A stretch of DNA of 64,000 nucleotides from CAIWHR01 sp963813415 (GCA_963813415.1 CAWEYW010000011.1:1-64000); one strand, 5' to 3'; shown: positions 1 to 8,380, counted from the first letter of the stretch. Program-made: numbers and translations. Notes: generated by a model from the sequence alone, not told the origin.

Positions 1-289
1 CGTGGTCGCGGTCAGCCTTGGCCGACTTGACGCAGGCGCGCTCGTCGGCGCCCGTCTTGTCCTTGCAGTTCTGCTTGGCCACCTTGTAGTTGGCGTCCGC
101 TTCCTTCTTGGCCGCCTTGTACTGCGCCTCGGCCTTGTCTTCCATGCGGTCCTCGGTCTTTTCCGCGCGAACCTTCGCCTTCGTCGTCTCGATCGGGTGC
201 CGCACTGCGTCGCCCGCGTCCGTGCCGAAAGCCGTCCCTGCAAACGCCAGAACCGAACCTGCCACCATTGCCGTCAGTAATCTGTTCAT
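1..289 (-). CDS. Small secreted Lys/Ala-rich protein, 3' end outside window
   Basis: The reading frame begins with ATG at 289 behind a GGGAGTG-like ribosome site and stays open to the left edge, so the C-terminus is missing. It starts MNRLLTAMVAGSVLAFAGTA, a signal peptide, and continues as a charged Lys/Glu/Ala-rich chain with two cysteines (NCKDKT and RACVKS). It is probably periplasmic. I recognise no domain, and the composition resembles the small exported protein encoded at 758. Function unknown. Codon use and the signal peptide favour this frame over the overlapping plus-strand frames. Confidence 0.6.
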   Translation of the reverse strand, partial: MNRLLTAMVAGSVLAFAGTAFGTDAGDAVRHPIETTKAKVRAEKTEDRMEDKAEAQYKAAKKEADANYKVAKQNCKDKTGADERACVKSAKADRDH

Positions 290-757
290 GCTTCACTCCC
301 TAAAGTTATTGAGATGGGCCGCCGCGTGGCGGTTTGCCTTGCGACAGGGTGCAGCATAGGTGCGTGACGCAGGCAGCGGTGTCGGGCGCGCGCGCCATAC
401 CGCGGTAGGTCGCCGCCGCAAAGCGGTGTAAGGCGCGGCCGCAGCCGCCATGGGCAGCGTGCTGGCGCAGGCACCGGTGGTGGAACCCGCCGGACACTCC
501 GGCGCCGTCACCGGTCACCCGGCAGCCGGCCCCGGGGCGGCCGGCCACGGCGGATCGCAAACGAAGGCCCGCGACGTCCCGTGGAAAGTGTTCGCGATCC
601 GTCCGTGGAGGTCCCAGTGGAAGCTCTGGTAGTCGGATGGCTCGTGGATTTGCCGCTACCGGGCTGGCACAATCGCGTCTTCGCGCAATCCGGACCGCCG
701 GCGAGCAGCGAGGCGGCGTACGCGCCGATCTACTTCCCCTACGATTGGAGTCGACCC
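290..757. other. Intergenic region, no gene seen
   Basis: About 470 bp lie between two divergent small secreted-protein genes. Open frames here have no start-site or protein-like features. I see no tRNA, repeat or convincing promoter hexamer pair, although both flanking genes need upstream signals that must lie here. Confidence 0.5.
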
Positions 758-1054
758 ATGAAAAAGCTCGTTACCCTCATTGCCGCATCCTTTTTCGCGC
801 TGACCGGCGGCTCGGCATTGGCCGCAGACACGGCGCCAGCCAAAGCTGCTCCGAAGGCCGCCGCCAAGACCGACAAGGCCGAAGCCAAGCTCGTGAAACC
901 GGCGGGGGTTACGGAGGAGGCGTGGGCAAAGATGTCGGACGCCGACAAGAAGAAGGCGATGGCCATGGCCAAGGCCGACAAGAACGGCGACAAGAACGGC
1001 GACAAGGCGAAGACCGCCACCGCGCCGAAGAAGGAAAAGAAAGGCGGCTGCTGA
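758..1054 (+). CDS. Small exported Lys/Ala-rich protein with DKNG repeat and C-terminal Cys
   Basis: A 98-residue protein starts at ATG 758, with TTGGAG seven bases upstream. Residues 1-23 (MKKLVTLIAASFFALTGGSALA) form a clear signal peptide with cleavage after ALA. The mature part is rich in Ala and Lys. It contains a tandem DKNGDKNGDK near residues 76-85 that recalls an acidic EF-hand-like loop without the full consensus. It ends in KKGGC with a single terminal cysteine. The longer in-frame start at 581 is unlikely because it would bury the signal peptide. No known family recognised; periplasmic, function unknown. Confidence 0.65.
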   Translation: MKKLVTLIAASFFALTGGSALAADTAPAKAAPKAAAKTDKAEAKLVKPAGVTEEAWAKMSDADKKKAMAMAKADKNGDKNGDKAKTATAPKKEKKGGC

Positions 1055-1071
1055 GCCCGACTCCCTCTTGG

Positions 1072-1104
1072 CTCGGGGGAACGACGCCCCGTCGTTGCCC
1101 CGAG
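1072..1104. terminator. Long perfect hairpin between convergent genes
   Basis: The outer stem CTCGGGG (1072-1078) pairs with CCCCGAG (1098-1104). The inner stem AACGACG (1080-1086) pairs with CGTCGTT (1090-1096), with one opposed G-G and a CCC loop. It lies between the stops of the small secreted protein (+) and the NrfD gene (-), where a bidirectional terminator is expected. There is no T-run, so intrinsic termination is uncertain. Confidence 0.6.
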
Positions 1105-1138
1105 TACCGGGTTTGCGGGTCGGTGCGGCGTCGCCAGA

Positions 1139-2185
1139 TCACAGGCCGGCGGCATGCACGATGGCACTCGCCTGCCCGGCATTGACGATGATCCAGCGCA
1201 GCGCGAAGCCGCCGGCGAGCACCAGCAGCGCCGGCGCGACGCTGTGGGGAATGCGGTGGTTGATCTCGAGCGCCTGCAGCGCGAGCGGGACCAGGACGCC
1301 GGCCGCGACCACCAACCCCCAGAAGGCCCAGGTGTACGCCCCGCCCATGACCAGCGCCGCGGCCGCAGCGTGCGACGCGGATGATGTCTGCAGGTTGACG
1401 ATCAGCAGTGCGATCAGCACCAGCTCGATCGCAAGGAAGGCGATGTCGGCGCGTACGAGCGCGTCGGTGGTGCTGCGCTCCGGCGGCACGGGACCGAGTG
1501 GCTGGGAGAGCGCATTGAGCGCGCCGGCCAGGAATCCCTGCGGCGCCGGGCGGTCGCTGCGCAATCGGCCGACGAGGTGCATCGTCGCCGCTCCCGCGGA
1601 CAGCCCGGAGAACAGGAACAGCGGCCCGAGGATCGCGCTGTTCCACAACGGACGCGCGACCATCGTGTCGAGCAGGATCCCGGTGTAGATGCCGAGCGCA
1701 ACGCCCAGCACGACGTTCGACCACGCGAGGGCGCGCAAGCGCTGCGGACGTGCAAGGAGCGCGTCCGACCACGCCTGCAGGGTCGGCAGCTTGCGGCCGA
1801 GCCACGGCCACGCTTCGGGCAGACGGATCACGGCGGACGCGAGCAGGACGGCGTACACGACGATCAGCACCCAGGAACCCCACGACATCGGCGAGCCGGG
1901 TTGGAACGTCACGTACACGCGCCACACGTACAGCTTGTGTGCAAGATCGAGGAACAGCGCGCCCATCCCGAGGTTGATGAGCACGAATGCGAGCAGCGGC
2001 GCCTGCAGCGAGAAGAAGCGCTTCGGGTCCTCGCCACGCGCGGTGCGCAGCATCGCGATGCCGCCGAGGATCATCATTCCGGCGACGACGCCACCCGCGA
2101 ACAGATAGACCGGGATTTCCCAGCCCCACACGTGGAGCTGTGGATCGATCAGGGGATTGTGCCGGCTGGTGGTGAGCTCGATCAC
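1139..2185 (-). CDS. NrfD/PsrC-type quinone-interacting membrane subunit
   Basis: A 348-residue polytopic membrane protein of the NrfD/PsrC family, which exchanges electrons between a periplasmic molybdo-iron-sulfur pair and the quinone pool. About eight hydrophobic helices are visible, including VYLFAGGVVAGMMILGG and the C-terminal LVLAGGFALRWIIVNAGQ. The start is GTG at 2185 with a perfect AGGAGG (complement of 2192-2197) six bases upstream, and that site overlaps the stop of the ferredoxin subunit, so translation is coupled. It is the third gene of a three-gene operon with the catalytic and Fe-S subunits. Family NrfD is clear; the quinone and substrate are not shown. Confidence 0.88.
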   Translation of the reverse strand: MIELTTSRHNPLIDPQLHVWGWEIPVYLFAGGVVAGMMILGGIAMLRTARGEDPKRFFSLQAPLLAFVLINLGMGALFLDLAHKLYVWRVYVTFQPGSPMSWGSWVLIVVYAVLLASAVIRLPEAWPWLGRKLPTLQAWSDALLARPQRLRALAWSNVVLGVALGIYTGILLDTMVARPLWNSAILGPLFLFSGLSAGAATMHLVGRLRSDRPAPQGFLAGALNALSQPLGPVPPERSTTDALVRADIAFLAIELVLIALLIVNLQTSSASHAAAAALVMGGAYTWAFWGLVVAAGVLVPLALQALEINHRIPHSVAPALLVLAGGFALRWIIVNAGQASAIVHAAGL

Positions 2186-2195
2186 GATCGGCCTC

Positions 2196-2735
2196 CTAGG
2201 TCAGATAGAACACGCGCGGACGCGTGCCCGCTTCCGGCAGCAGCACGTGCGACGCCCGCGTGCGCAGGAGCTCGCTCACCCTGCTCTTCGGATCGTCGAG
2301 ATCGCCGAACGTCATCGCGTGCGTGGGACAGACCGCGACGCACGCCGGGTCCTGGCCGGTCTTGACTCGCTCGATGCAGAAGGTGCACTTGTCGACGTAG
2401 CCTTTCGGGTGAACATAGCGCGCGCCGTAGGGACATGCGGCGATGCACGCCTTGCAGCCGATGCAGCGCCCGGGCGTGACCTGCACCGTCTTGCCATACG
2501 GCTCGACGTGACTCGCGCCCGTCGGGCAGCACGCGACGCACGGCGGGTTATCGCAGTGATTGCAGCGCTCCGACCGGATCTCCAGCGCGAGCGCCGGGTA
2601 CGTCCCGCGCACTTCGTTGACGATCCAGTCGCGACAGTAACCGTGCGGAACGTCGTACTCCGTCTGGCACGCCACCACGCAATCCATGCAGCCCACGCAG
2701 TTGCGCGTGTCGATCACCATTCCGAACCGTGGCAT
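2196..2735 (-). CDS. 4x[4Fe-4S] electron-transfer subunit (PsrB/NrfC/DmsB-like)
   Basis: A 179-residue ferredoxin-like protein with four cysteine clusters. These are CVGCMDCVVAC (from residue 13), CNHCDNPPCVACCP, CIGCKACIAACP, and CTFC...CVAVCP. This is the layout of the Fe-S subunit of DMSO-reductase-family enzymes. It passes electrons between the molybdenum subunit and the NrfD anchor. It has no signal peptide and probably moves with the Tat-exported catalytic partner. The start ATG 2735 has AAGGAGG six bases upstream. Two bases separate it from the upstream catalytic gene. Confidence 0.9.
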   Translation of the reverse strand: MPRFGMVIDTRNCVGCMDCVVACQTEYDVPHGYCRDWIVNEVRGTYPALALEIRSERCNHCDNPPCVACCPTGASHVEPYGKTVQVTPGRCIGCKACIAACPYGARYVHPKGYVDKCTFCIERVKTGQDPACVAVCPTHAMTFGDLDDPKSRVSELLRTRASHVLLPEAGTRPRVFYLT

Positions 2736-2736
2736 C

Positions 2737-4935
2737 TCAGGCCTCCTTCACGAAGGCGACGAAGTTGCCGTGCAGGCTGGTGCCGCCCATGACGGGATCC
2801 ACGGCATAGCGCGTCGTGAGCTGGGCCACGCTCGCCCCCTTCGCGTATGCGGTGCGCATCGCCTTGCTGGTGTGCCCGAAGCCGTACACCATGAACACGC
2901 AATCCGGACGCATGCGCTGCGTCGCCTTCACCTTCACCGGATTGCTGACCACGTCGTCCTGGTTCCTGAGGCGCACGTACTGCCCATTGGCGAGGCCGGC
3001 GCGGCGCGCCGTGTCCGCGTTCACCCAGACCTCGTTCTCGCCCATGAGCGCCGAGAGGTACGGGTTGTTCTGCGTGCGCGTGAAGGTGTGCACGGGCGCG
3101 CGACCCGTGAGGAGCCGCAGGTAGCCGTTCGGACCGGGAAGAGGCTGCTTGTACTTCGGGACCGGATCGAAGCCCTTTTCCGCAAGCTGCTCGGAGAAGA
3201 ACTCCACCTTGCCCGAGGGCGTGTCGAACTTGAGTTCGGCGCCGTCCTCCACGTACACGGGGGCCGGCTCGCCCATCACGACGCCTTCCTGCTTCACCTT
3301 GGCCCAGTCGAGGCCCGTCTTCTCGACCCGGAAGCGCAGGTACGCCTCCATGTCGTCGAACGGCATGCACTCCCGGATGCCCAGCTTGTTCGCGAGCTGC
3401 TTGGCCATCCACCACCCGGGCTTCTGGTCGTGCGGCGCCTCGACCACCGGCTGGCGCAACGACATCCAGCCCCTGCGTCCGAAGCCGGTGAGGAGCTCGT
3501 CGTAACGTTCGAGGAACGTCGTCTCGGGCAGCACCACGTCGGCGTAGCCCGCGATCTCGCTCGGCATCGTATCGACGGCGACGAAGAGGTCGAGGTTGTC
3601 GATCGCCTTCAACGTCTCGCCGGCGTTGGGCATGGTGCAGATGAGGTTGGTCGAGTACACGAACCAGCCCTTGATCGGATACGGCTTGCCGCTGATCGTC
3701 GCGTTGCGCAGGCCGGTCGTGACGCCCTCGTCGGCGAACGGATAGGTCTCGTTGCGCGGGTTGTCCGCAACCCCGAGCTTCGACTCGGGATACTTCGGCA
3801 GCGGATACGGCGCGACCTTCATGCCGGTCGCGAGATAGAGCCCGCCCTTGCGGCCCCAGTTTCCGAGCAGTGCGTTCAGAAGCGCCACTGCGCGGCTGCG
3901 CTGCGTGTCGTCGCCATTCCAGTTCACGCGGCGCCCGGGATGCACGAGGCTCGCTGGACGCGCGTTGGCGAGCTCGCGCGCAGTGGCGCGGATCACGTCC
4001 GGGTCGAGGTCGGTTTCCGCCGCTGCCCATTCGGGCGTGCACTCGCGGATGGCGGCGACGAACTTGTCGAAGCCGTGCCCGTACCGTTCGACGAACGCCT
4101 TGTCGTAGCGCTCCTCGGTCACCAGCACGTTGCACCATGCGAGCACGAGCGCGAGGTCGGTTCCGGGCTTGATGGGCAGCCAGTACTTCGCCTTGCTCGC
4201 CGCCACCGAGAAGCGCGGATCGACCACGATGATCGGAATGCGCCGCTCGATCGCGCGCGCGAACTCCTGCACCTGGCTGTTGTGCATGTTCTCGCCGAGG
4301 TGCGTGCCGATCAGCGCCAGGCAGTTGGTGTTCGCGATGTCGGTAGGCTCGGGCGAGCCCAGCCCGGTACCGTAGGTCAGCGTGAAACCGACGTCACGGG
4401 CGCCGCGGCACTGCGCGAACGCCGGCGCTGCGAAGTTCACGGCCCCCCATGACTTCAGCACGTGCTGCAGGAACCGCTGGCCGATGCCGTGGTTGAACAT
4501 CGCGACCGACTCGGGACCATACTGCGCCTTGATCTTCTGCATGCGCTCGGCGATCGTGCTGATCGCCTCGTCCCACGTGACGGCGGTCCATTGCTCGCTG
4601 CCGCGCGGGCCACGTCGAACCAGCGGCTTCTGCAGGCGATCGGGATCGTAGTGCGCGCCCACCGCACCCGTGCCGCGCGGGCAGAGTCTGCCGTCCGATA
4701 GCGGATCGCGCGGGTTGCCGACGAACTTCCAGAGCTTGCCGTCGCGGACGTGGGCGATGCCGGAGCAGCGCCAGAAGCACATTTCGCAGAATGTCGGGAT
4801 CGTCTCGATCGTCGGACGGCCGGCCGTCGCTTGTGCAGCGACGCGGGAGATGGTGTCCCATGGCGGGGCGACGGCGGCGGCGCCGAACGTCGCGGCCGAG
4901 ATCTTGAGAAAGCGCCGGCGGGAGAGATGTTCCAT
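2737..4935 (-). CDS. Tat-exported molybdopterin oxidoreductase (PsrA/PhsA-like catalytic subunit)
   Basis: A 732-residue DMSO-reductase-family catalytic subunit. The N-terminus MEHLSRRRFLKIS is a twin-arginine signal, so the enzyme works in the periplasm. Cys50, 53, 57 and 85 (FCEMCFWRC ... LCPRG) bind a [4Fe-4S] cluster. Cys176 in AQCRGARD lies where PsrA/PhsA-type enzymes place the molybdenum-ligating cysteine. The start at 4935 is chosen because it gives the Tat motif and lies about 80 nt downstream of the predicted transcript start at 5016; the longest frame (5064) would start upstream of it. Polysulfide, thiosulfate or tetrathionate are candidate substrates by context (divergent sulfur transporter). 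Related arsenate- or sulfite-type enzymes cannot be excluded. Confidence 0.87.
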   Translation of the reverse strand: MEHLSRRRFLKISAATFGAAAVAPPWDTISRVAAQATAGRPTIETIPTFCEMCFWRCSGIAHVRDGKLWKFVGNPRDPLSDGRLCPRGTGAVGAHYDPDRLQKPLVRRGPRGSEQWTAVTWDEAISTIAERMQKIKAQYGPESVAMFNHGIGQRFLQHVLKSWGAVNFAAPAFAQCRGARDVGFTLTYGTGLGSPEPTDIANTNCLALIGTHLGENMHNSQVQEFARAIERRIPIIVVDPRFSVAASKAKYWLPIKPGTDLALVLAWCNVLVTEERYDKAFVERYGHGFDKFVAAIRECTPEWAAAETDLDPDVIRATARELANARPASLVHPGRRVNWNGDDTQRSRAVALLNALLGNWGRKGGLYLATGMKVAPYPLPKYPESKLGVADNPRNETYPFADEGVTTGLRNATISGKPYPIKGWFVYSTNLICTMPNAGETLKAIDNLDLFVAVDTMPSEIAGYADVVLPETTFLERYDELLTGFGRRGWMSLRQPVVEAPHDQKPGWWMAKQLANKLGIRECMPFDDMEAYLRFRVEKTGLDWAKVKQEGVVMGEPAPVYVEDGAELKFDTPSGKVEFFSEQLAEKGFDPVPKYKQPLPGPNGYLRLLTGRAPVHTFTRTQNNPYLSALMGENEVWVNADTARRAGLANGQYVRLRNQDDVVSNPVKVKATQRMRPDCVFMVYGFGHTSKAMRTAYAKGASVAQLTTRYAVDPVMGGTSLHGNFVAFVKEA

Positions 4936-5015
4936 GGCTGCTCGCAAGGAGGAGGACCGTGCCAGTCTTGCCATCGCAGCCCATGCAAAGTGCCGCGAGG
5001 CGGCTTGTTCACTTA

Positions 5016-5065
5016 TGTTCGTATTACATGTCGCAGCGCAGCACCGCAATGTGACCACGGTCACA
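5016..5065 (-). promoter_or_regulatory. CRP-type site and promoter for the molybdo-oxidoreductase operon
   Basis: A perfect CRP half-site pair TGTGA-N6-TCACA spans 5050-5065 (full palindrome TGTGACC-AC-GGTCACA). On the minus strand TGTAAT at 5028-5023 matches the -10 consensus at five of six bases and predicts a start near 5016. The site is then centred exactly at -41.5, the class II activator position. The -35 region is replaced by the site. The match and spacing are read from sequence; activator identity is inferred. Confidence 0.65.
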
Positions 5066-5265
5066 GATGTGAGCCCATGTGCGCTCGGTTTGCGTCAGAG
5101 CAAGAGACCGCGAGAAACATCGCGACTCGTTGCCGCACCGCCTCGCGTACGCCGGTCCATGAATTCCGCATCGCTTTCCGCGGCCCGCCTTCTCTCCAGC
5201 ACGATTCCCGGAATGAATGCAGGACCGTTGCGTGCGACTTCCCCGCCGCAAACCGGGCGAGCCTG

Positions 5266-5315
5266 TGTGACTAAGATCACATTCGATGGACCGGGATGGG
5301 TGTGCAATGACTCCA
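5266..5315 (+). promoter_or_regulatory. Second CRP-type site and promoter for the YeeE/YedE pair
   Basis: TGTGA-CTAAGA-TCACA spans 5266-5281, a second perfect pair of CRP half-sites. TGCAAT at 5303-5308 matches four of six -10 bases and predicts a start near 5315, again placing the site at -41.5. Translation begins at 5359 after GGAG. The rest of the 4936-5358 intergenic region holds no gene. There is one extra half-site-like TGTGAGCCCATG beside the first palindrome. Confidence 0.6.
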
Positions 5316-5358
5316 GTGCCCGCCACGCTTCGGGTGGGGTTAGTTAGGAGATCTGCTC

Positions 5359-5925
5359 ATGGCACGCCCCCTGACGCAGAACATCGTCGGCGCGCGCGAT
5401 CGCGCCGGCGTACGCACCATAGCCAGGCCTTACTGGAATCCTTACCTCGCAGGTTTCCTGCTCGGGCTCGTGCTCCTCGCCACGTACGTGATCACCGGAC
5501 GCGGGCTGGGCGCAACGGGAGCTTTCTCGTCGGTAGCGGCGTGGCTTGCGAGTTTCGCCTCCCCCGAGCACGTCACTGCGAACGCCGTGCACGCGAAGTA
5601 CTGGAACGATGGCGCGCCGCTGCAGTCGTGGACGCTGTTCCTGCTGCTCGGCGCATTCCTCGGGGCGCTGGCTTCGGGCGTGCAGGGCAACCGCATCCGG
5701 TGGAGCGTCGAGCACGGGCCGCGCGTAACGCCGAACGCGCGTCTCGCGCTCGCGTTCGTGGGCGGCTTCATCGCCGCCTACGGCGCCAAGATCGCGAAGG
5801 GCTGCACCAGCGGCCAGGCGCTCACCGGCGGCTCGATCCTGAACGTCGGCAGCCTCGTCTTCATGCTCGCCGTATTCGCCGGGGCCTATGGCCTCGCGTG
5901 GTTCGTGCGCAAGGAATGGCTATGA
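5359..5925 (+). CDS. YeeE/YedE-family sulfur transporter, first half (PmpA-like)
   Basis: A 188-residue membrane protein with about four to five helices. It carries the family signature AKIAKGCTSGQALTGG near residue 140, whose cysteine is the conserved sulfur-handling residue of YeeE/YedE proteins (thiosulfate uptake in the studied members). Full-length YeeE has about 350 residues and two such halves; here the halves are two genes. The stop overlaps the next start (ATGA at 5922). It is divergent from the molybdo-oxidoreductase operon under paired CRP-like sites, suggesting a shared role in sulfur compound metabolism. The transported species is not shown. Confidence 0.82.
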   Translation: MARPLTQNIVGARDRAGVRTIARPYWNPYLAGFLLGLVLLATYVITGRGLGATGAFSSVAAWLASFASPEHVTANAVHAKYWNDGAPLQSWTLFLLLGAFLGALASGVQGNRIRWSVEHGPRVTPNARLALAFVGGFIAAYGAKIAKGCTSGQALTGGSILNVGSLVFMLAVFAGAYGLAWFVRKEWL

Positions 5926-6530
5926 TCCTGCCGCTCTCATCCTCGGTCGAGTTCACGCTGAGCGTCGAGCTCGCGATTGCCGTCCTGCTTGGTGCGGGGT
6001 TCGGCTTTTGCCTCGAACGCGCGGGCTTCGGCAGCGCGCGCAAGCTCACGGCGGTGTTCTACCTGTACGACATGGCGGTGGTGAAGGTGATGTTCACGGC
6101 CATCGTCACCACGATGGTTGGCATGGCGGCGTTGGCCGGTGCCGGCGTGCTCGACCTCGCGGAGCTCTACGTCGAGCCAACGACGATCGCCGCACAGATC
6201 ACCGGCGGGCTCGTGTTCGGTGCTGGCTTCATCGTCGGCGGCTATTGCCCAGGCACGTCCATCGCCGCGATCGCGACCGGGCGGAAGGACGGCATCGCCT
6301 TCGCACTCGGGATGCTGGCGGGCGTGCTCGCGTACGCCGAGCTCACGCCGGACATCGATGCGTGGGTCAAGGCCGGCGCGCACGAGGGCTGGACGCTGCC
6401 AGCCTTGACGGGCATCGGTATGGGCTGGTACGCCGCTGCGTTCGTCGTCGTGCTCCTCCTCGCCGGATGGGGCATGTCACGCCTCGAATCGCGTTTCGCC
6501 CACCTGCGGCCGGCACGCGGGACCGAGTGA
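5922..6530 (+). CDS. YeeE/YedE-family sulfur transporter, second half (PmpB-like)
   Basis: A 202-residue membrane protein with the second YeeE/YedE signature, VGGYCPGTSIAA, containing the conserved cysteine, plus about five helices. ATG 5922 is chosen because AAGGA lies six bases upstream and it overlaps the preceding stop as ATGA; ATG 5916 would sit against the ribosome site. With the first half it should form one transport unit. The small four-bp overlap implies coupled synthesis of the two halves. Confidence 0.82.
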   Translation: MILPLSSSVEFTLSVELAIAVLLGAGFGFCLERAGFGSARKLTAVFYLYDMAVVKVMFTAIVTTMVGMAALAGAGVLDLAELYVEPTTIAAQITGGLVFGAGFIVGGYCPGTSIAAIATGRKDGIAFALGMLAGVLAYAELTPDIDAWVKAGAHEGWTLPALTGIGMGWYAAAFVVVLLLAGWGMSRLESRFAHLRPARGTE

Positions 6531-6629
6531 CGGCACGCCGCCCGTGCGGGCTATGATGGCGGCACGCGCGTCGCGCGCACGCCGCTAGCACCGTGGTCGC
6601 GGCGCGCTCCGCGACGATCTCCTGCCCGC

Positions 6630-8255
6630 ATGCGCTACCTCCGCGTCGCCATCGTCGTGCTGCTCTGCACCTGCCTCGCGCGCGCCGCCGCCGCGACGGG
6701 CGATGCCGTGGTGAGCCTGACCGGCATGGGCACGTATCGACTCGTTTCCGCCTCGCCGGTGCCGGAGGCCCAGCGGTTCTTCCGCCAGGGCACGAGTCTT
6801 GTCTGGGGCTTCAATCCGGATGAGGCCGCGCGCGCGTTCACGCAGGCGGCGCATCTCGATCCGCGTTGCGCGCTTTGCTGGTGGGGCCTCGCGTGGGCGC
6901 TGGGTCCGACGATCAACGCCGATCCTGCTCCGGGCGCCGAGAGGCGCATCCGTGACGCGCTCGCCAGCGCGCAAGGGCTCGCGGGCGACTCGACGGATCG
7001 CACGCGTGCGCTGGTAACCGCGCTACGCGCCCGCCATCCGGTGTCCGGCATCGACGAGGAGGCTTACGCGGCTGCAATGCGCCGTGTGGCCGCGCGTCGG
7101 CCGAACGACGCCGACATCGCCACGCTCGCCGCCGAGGCACTGCTCAACCTGCATCCCTACGACTGGTGGGAACGCGACGGCACGCCGAAGCCGTGGACAC
7201 CTGAGATCGAGAGGCTGTTGTTGCGGGCCCTGCAACTGCAGCCGGACCACCCCGGCGCCAATCACTACTGGATTCATCTGCAGGAAAGCTCGCCGCGTCC
7301 CGAGCGCGCGCTGACGAGCGCCCGAGTGCTGGAATCCGTGGTGCCTGGCTCGGGCCACCTTCTGCACATGCCTGCGCACATCTACATGCGCGTCGGCCGG
7401 TATGCCGACGCATCGGCGGCCAATGAGCGCTCCATCGCTGCCGACACGCGTTACGAGAGCGAAGTCGACGCAAGCCGGGCATATCGCGTGGGCTATGCGG
7501 CGCACAACCGGCATTTCCTGTGGGCATCGGCGGCCATGGAAGGGCGCAGCGCGGTCGCGATCGCGGCCGCGCAGGCGGCCTACGTGACCGCCTGCGGCCC
7601 GAACCGCAGCGATCGCAGCACCGGCATCCTGCAGCACTACTACGCGCTGCCGCTGTTCGCGCTCGTGCGGTTCGGGCGCTGGAACGACATCCTGACCGAC
7701 ACCCTGCCCCCGGACGTGGCCGAGCCTTATCCCCGGGCCATCTGGCATTACGCGCGCGGGACGGCTTACGCGCGTACCGGGCGCGTCGACGCCGCCCGCG
7801 AGGAGCTGCGCGCGCTGCAGCGCGAGGCGATCTCCCCGGCGCTCGCACAGGTCAGGATCAAGAACATCAATTACGCGACGAGCCTCGTGCGCATCGCCGA
7901 TCTCACGCTGCAGGCGGATGTCGCTCTAGCGGTTGGGGACCCGAGCGCGGCAGTCGCGCTGCTCCGCAAGGCGACGGAAGTCGAAGATAGCCTGCACTTC
8001 GACGAGCCCCACCTGTGGCTTGCGCCCACGCGTCACGCGCTCGGCGCGGCATTGCTCAAGGCGGGGCGCCCCCTGGATGCCGAAGCCGTGTTCCGCCAGG
8101 ACCTCGCGCATTACCCGGAGAACGGCTGGGCATTGCGCGGCCTTGCGGCGGCGCTGCGCGCACAGGGCCGCCGCGAAACTGCGGAGGCGGTCGAGCGCAG
8201 GTTCGACGCAGCCTGGCGAGCTGCGGACGTGATGCTCGCTGGCCCCCGGTTCTGA
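6630..8255 (+). CDS. Exported tetratricopeptide-repeat protein
   Basis: A 541-residue protein with a signal peptide (MRYLRVAIVVLLCTCLARAAAA). TPR-like helical pairs are spread along the chain, for example AARAFTQAAHLDPRCALCWW near residue 65, YADASAANERSIA near 258 and the C-terminal LDAEAVFRQDLAHYPENGW. Two cysteines sit in the first repeat. A TATGAT at 6552-6557 could be its -10. It stands alone between the YeeE pair and a tRNA gene. Probably a periplasmic scaffold; no specific function can be assigned. Confidence 0.75.
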   Translation: MRYLRVAIVVLLCTCLARAAAATGDAVVSLTGMGTYRLVSASPVPEAQRFFRQGTSLVWGFNPDEAARAFTQAAHLDPRCALCWWGLAWALGPTINADPAPGAERRIRDALASAQGLAGDSTDRTRALVTALRARHPVSGIDEEAYAAAMRRVAARRPNDADIATLAAEALLNLHPYDWWERDGTPKPWTPEIERLLLRALQLQPDHPGANHYWIHLQESSPRPERALTSARVLESVVPGSGHLLHMPAHIYMRVGRYADASAANERSIAADTRYESEVDASRAYRVGYAAHNRHFLWASAAMEGRSAVAIAAAQAAYVTACGPNRSDRSTGILQHYYALPLFALVRFGRWNDILTDTLPPDVAEPYPRAIWHYARGTAYARTGRVDAAREELRALQREAISPALAQVRIKNINYATSLVRIADLTLQADVALAVGDPSAAVALLRKATEVEDSLHFDEPHLWLAPTRHALGAALLKAGRPLDAEAVFRQDLAHYPENGWALRGLAAALRAQGRRETAEAVERRFDAAWRAADVMLAGPRF

Positions 8256-8363
8256 CGGGCCCACCGCCTGCGGAAACCCGCTTATGCGCCGCATGCCACG
8301 CAAAGAAGGCATTGGCGCGGGTCGGGGTGGCGAAGGGGGCCAGCCGTCGGGGCCAGAAGTTCC

Positions 8364-8380
8364 ACCGACCGCGCGTCGGT
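8364..8380. terminator. Hairpin downstream of tRNA-Thr
   Basis: ACCGAC (8364-8369) pairs with GTCGGT (8375-8380) around a five-base loop. It sits 12 bp past the 3' end of the minus-strand tRNA gene and after the convergent TPR gene. No T-run follows, so it may be a processing or weak termination structure. Confidence 0.4.

Noticed and set aside
664..690. Sigma-54 promoter (TGGCAC motif)
   Set aside because: TGGCAC is present but the -12 element TTGCA is missing at the required spacing.
2686..4452. A 588-codon plus-strand frame
   Set aside because: Antisense to the molybdo-oxidoreductase, whose cysteine motifs and Tat signal are clear; the antisense product shows no domain.
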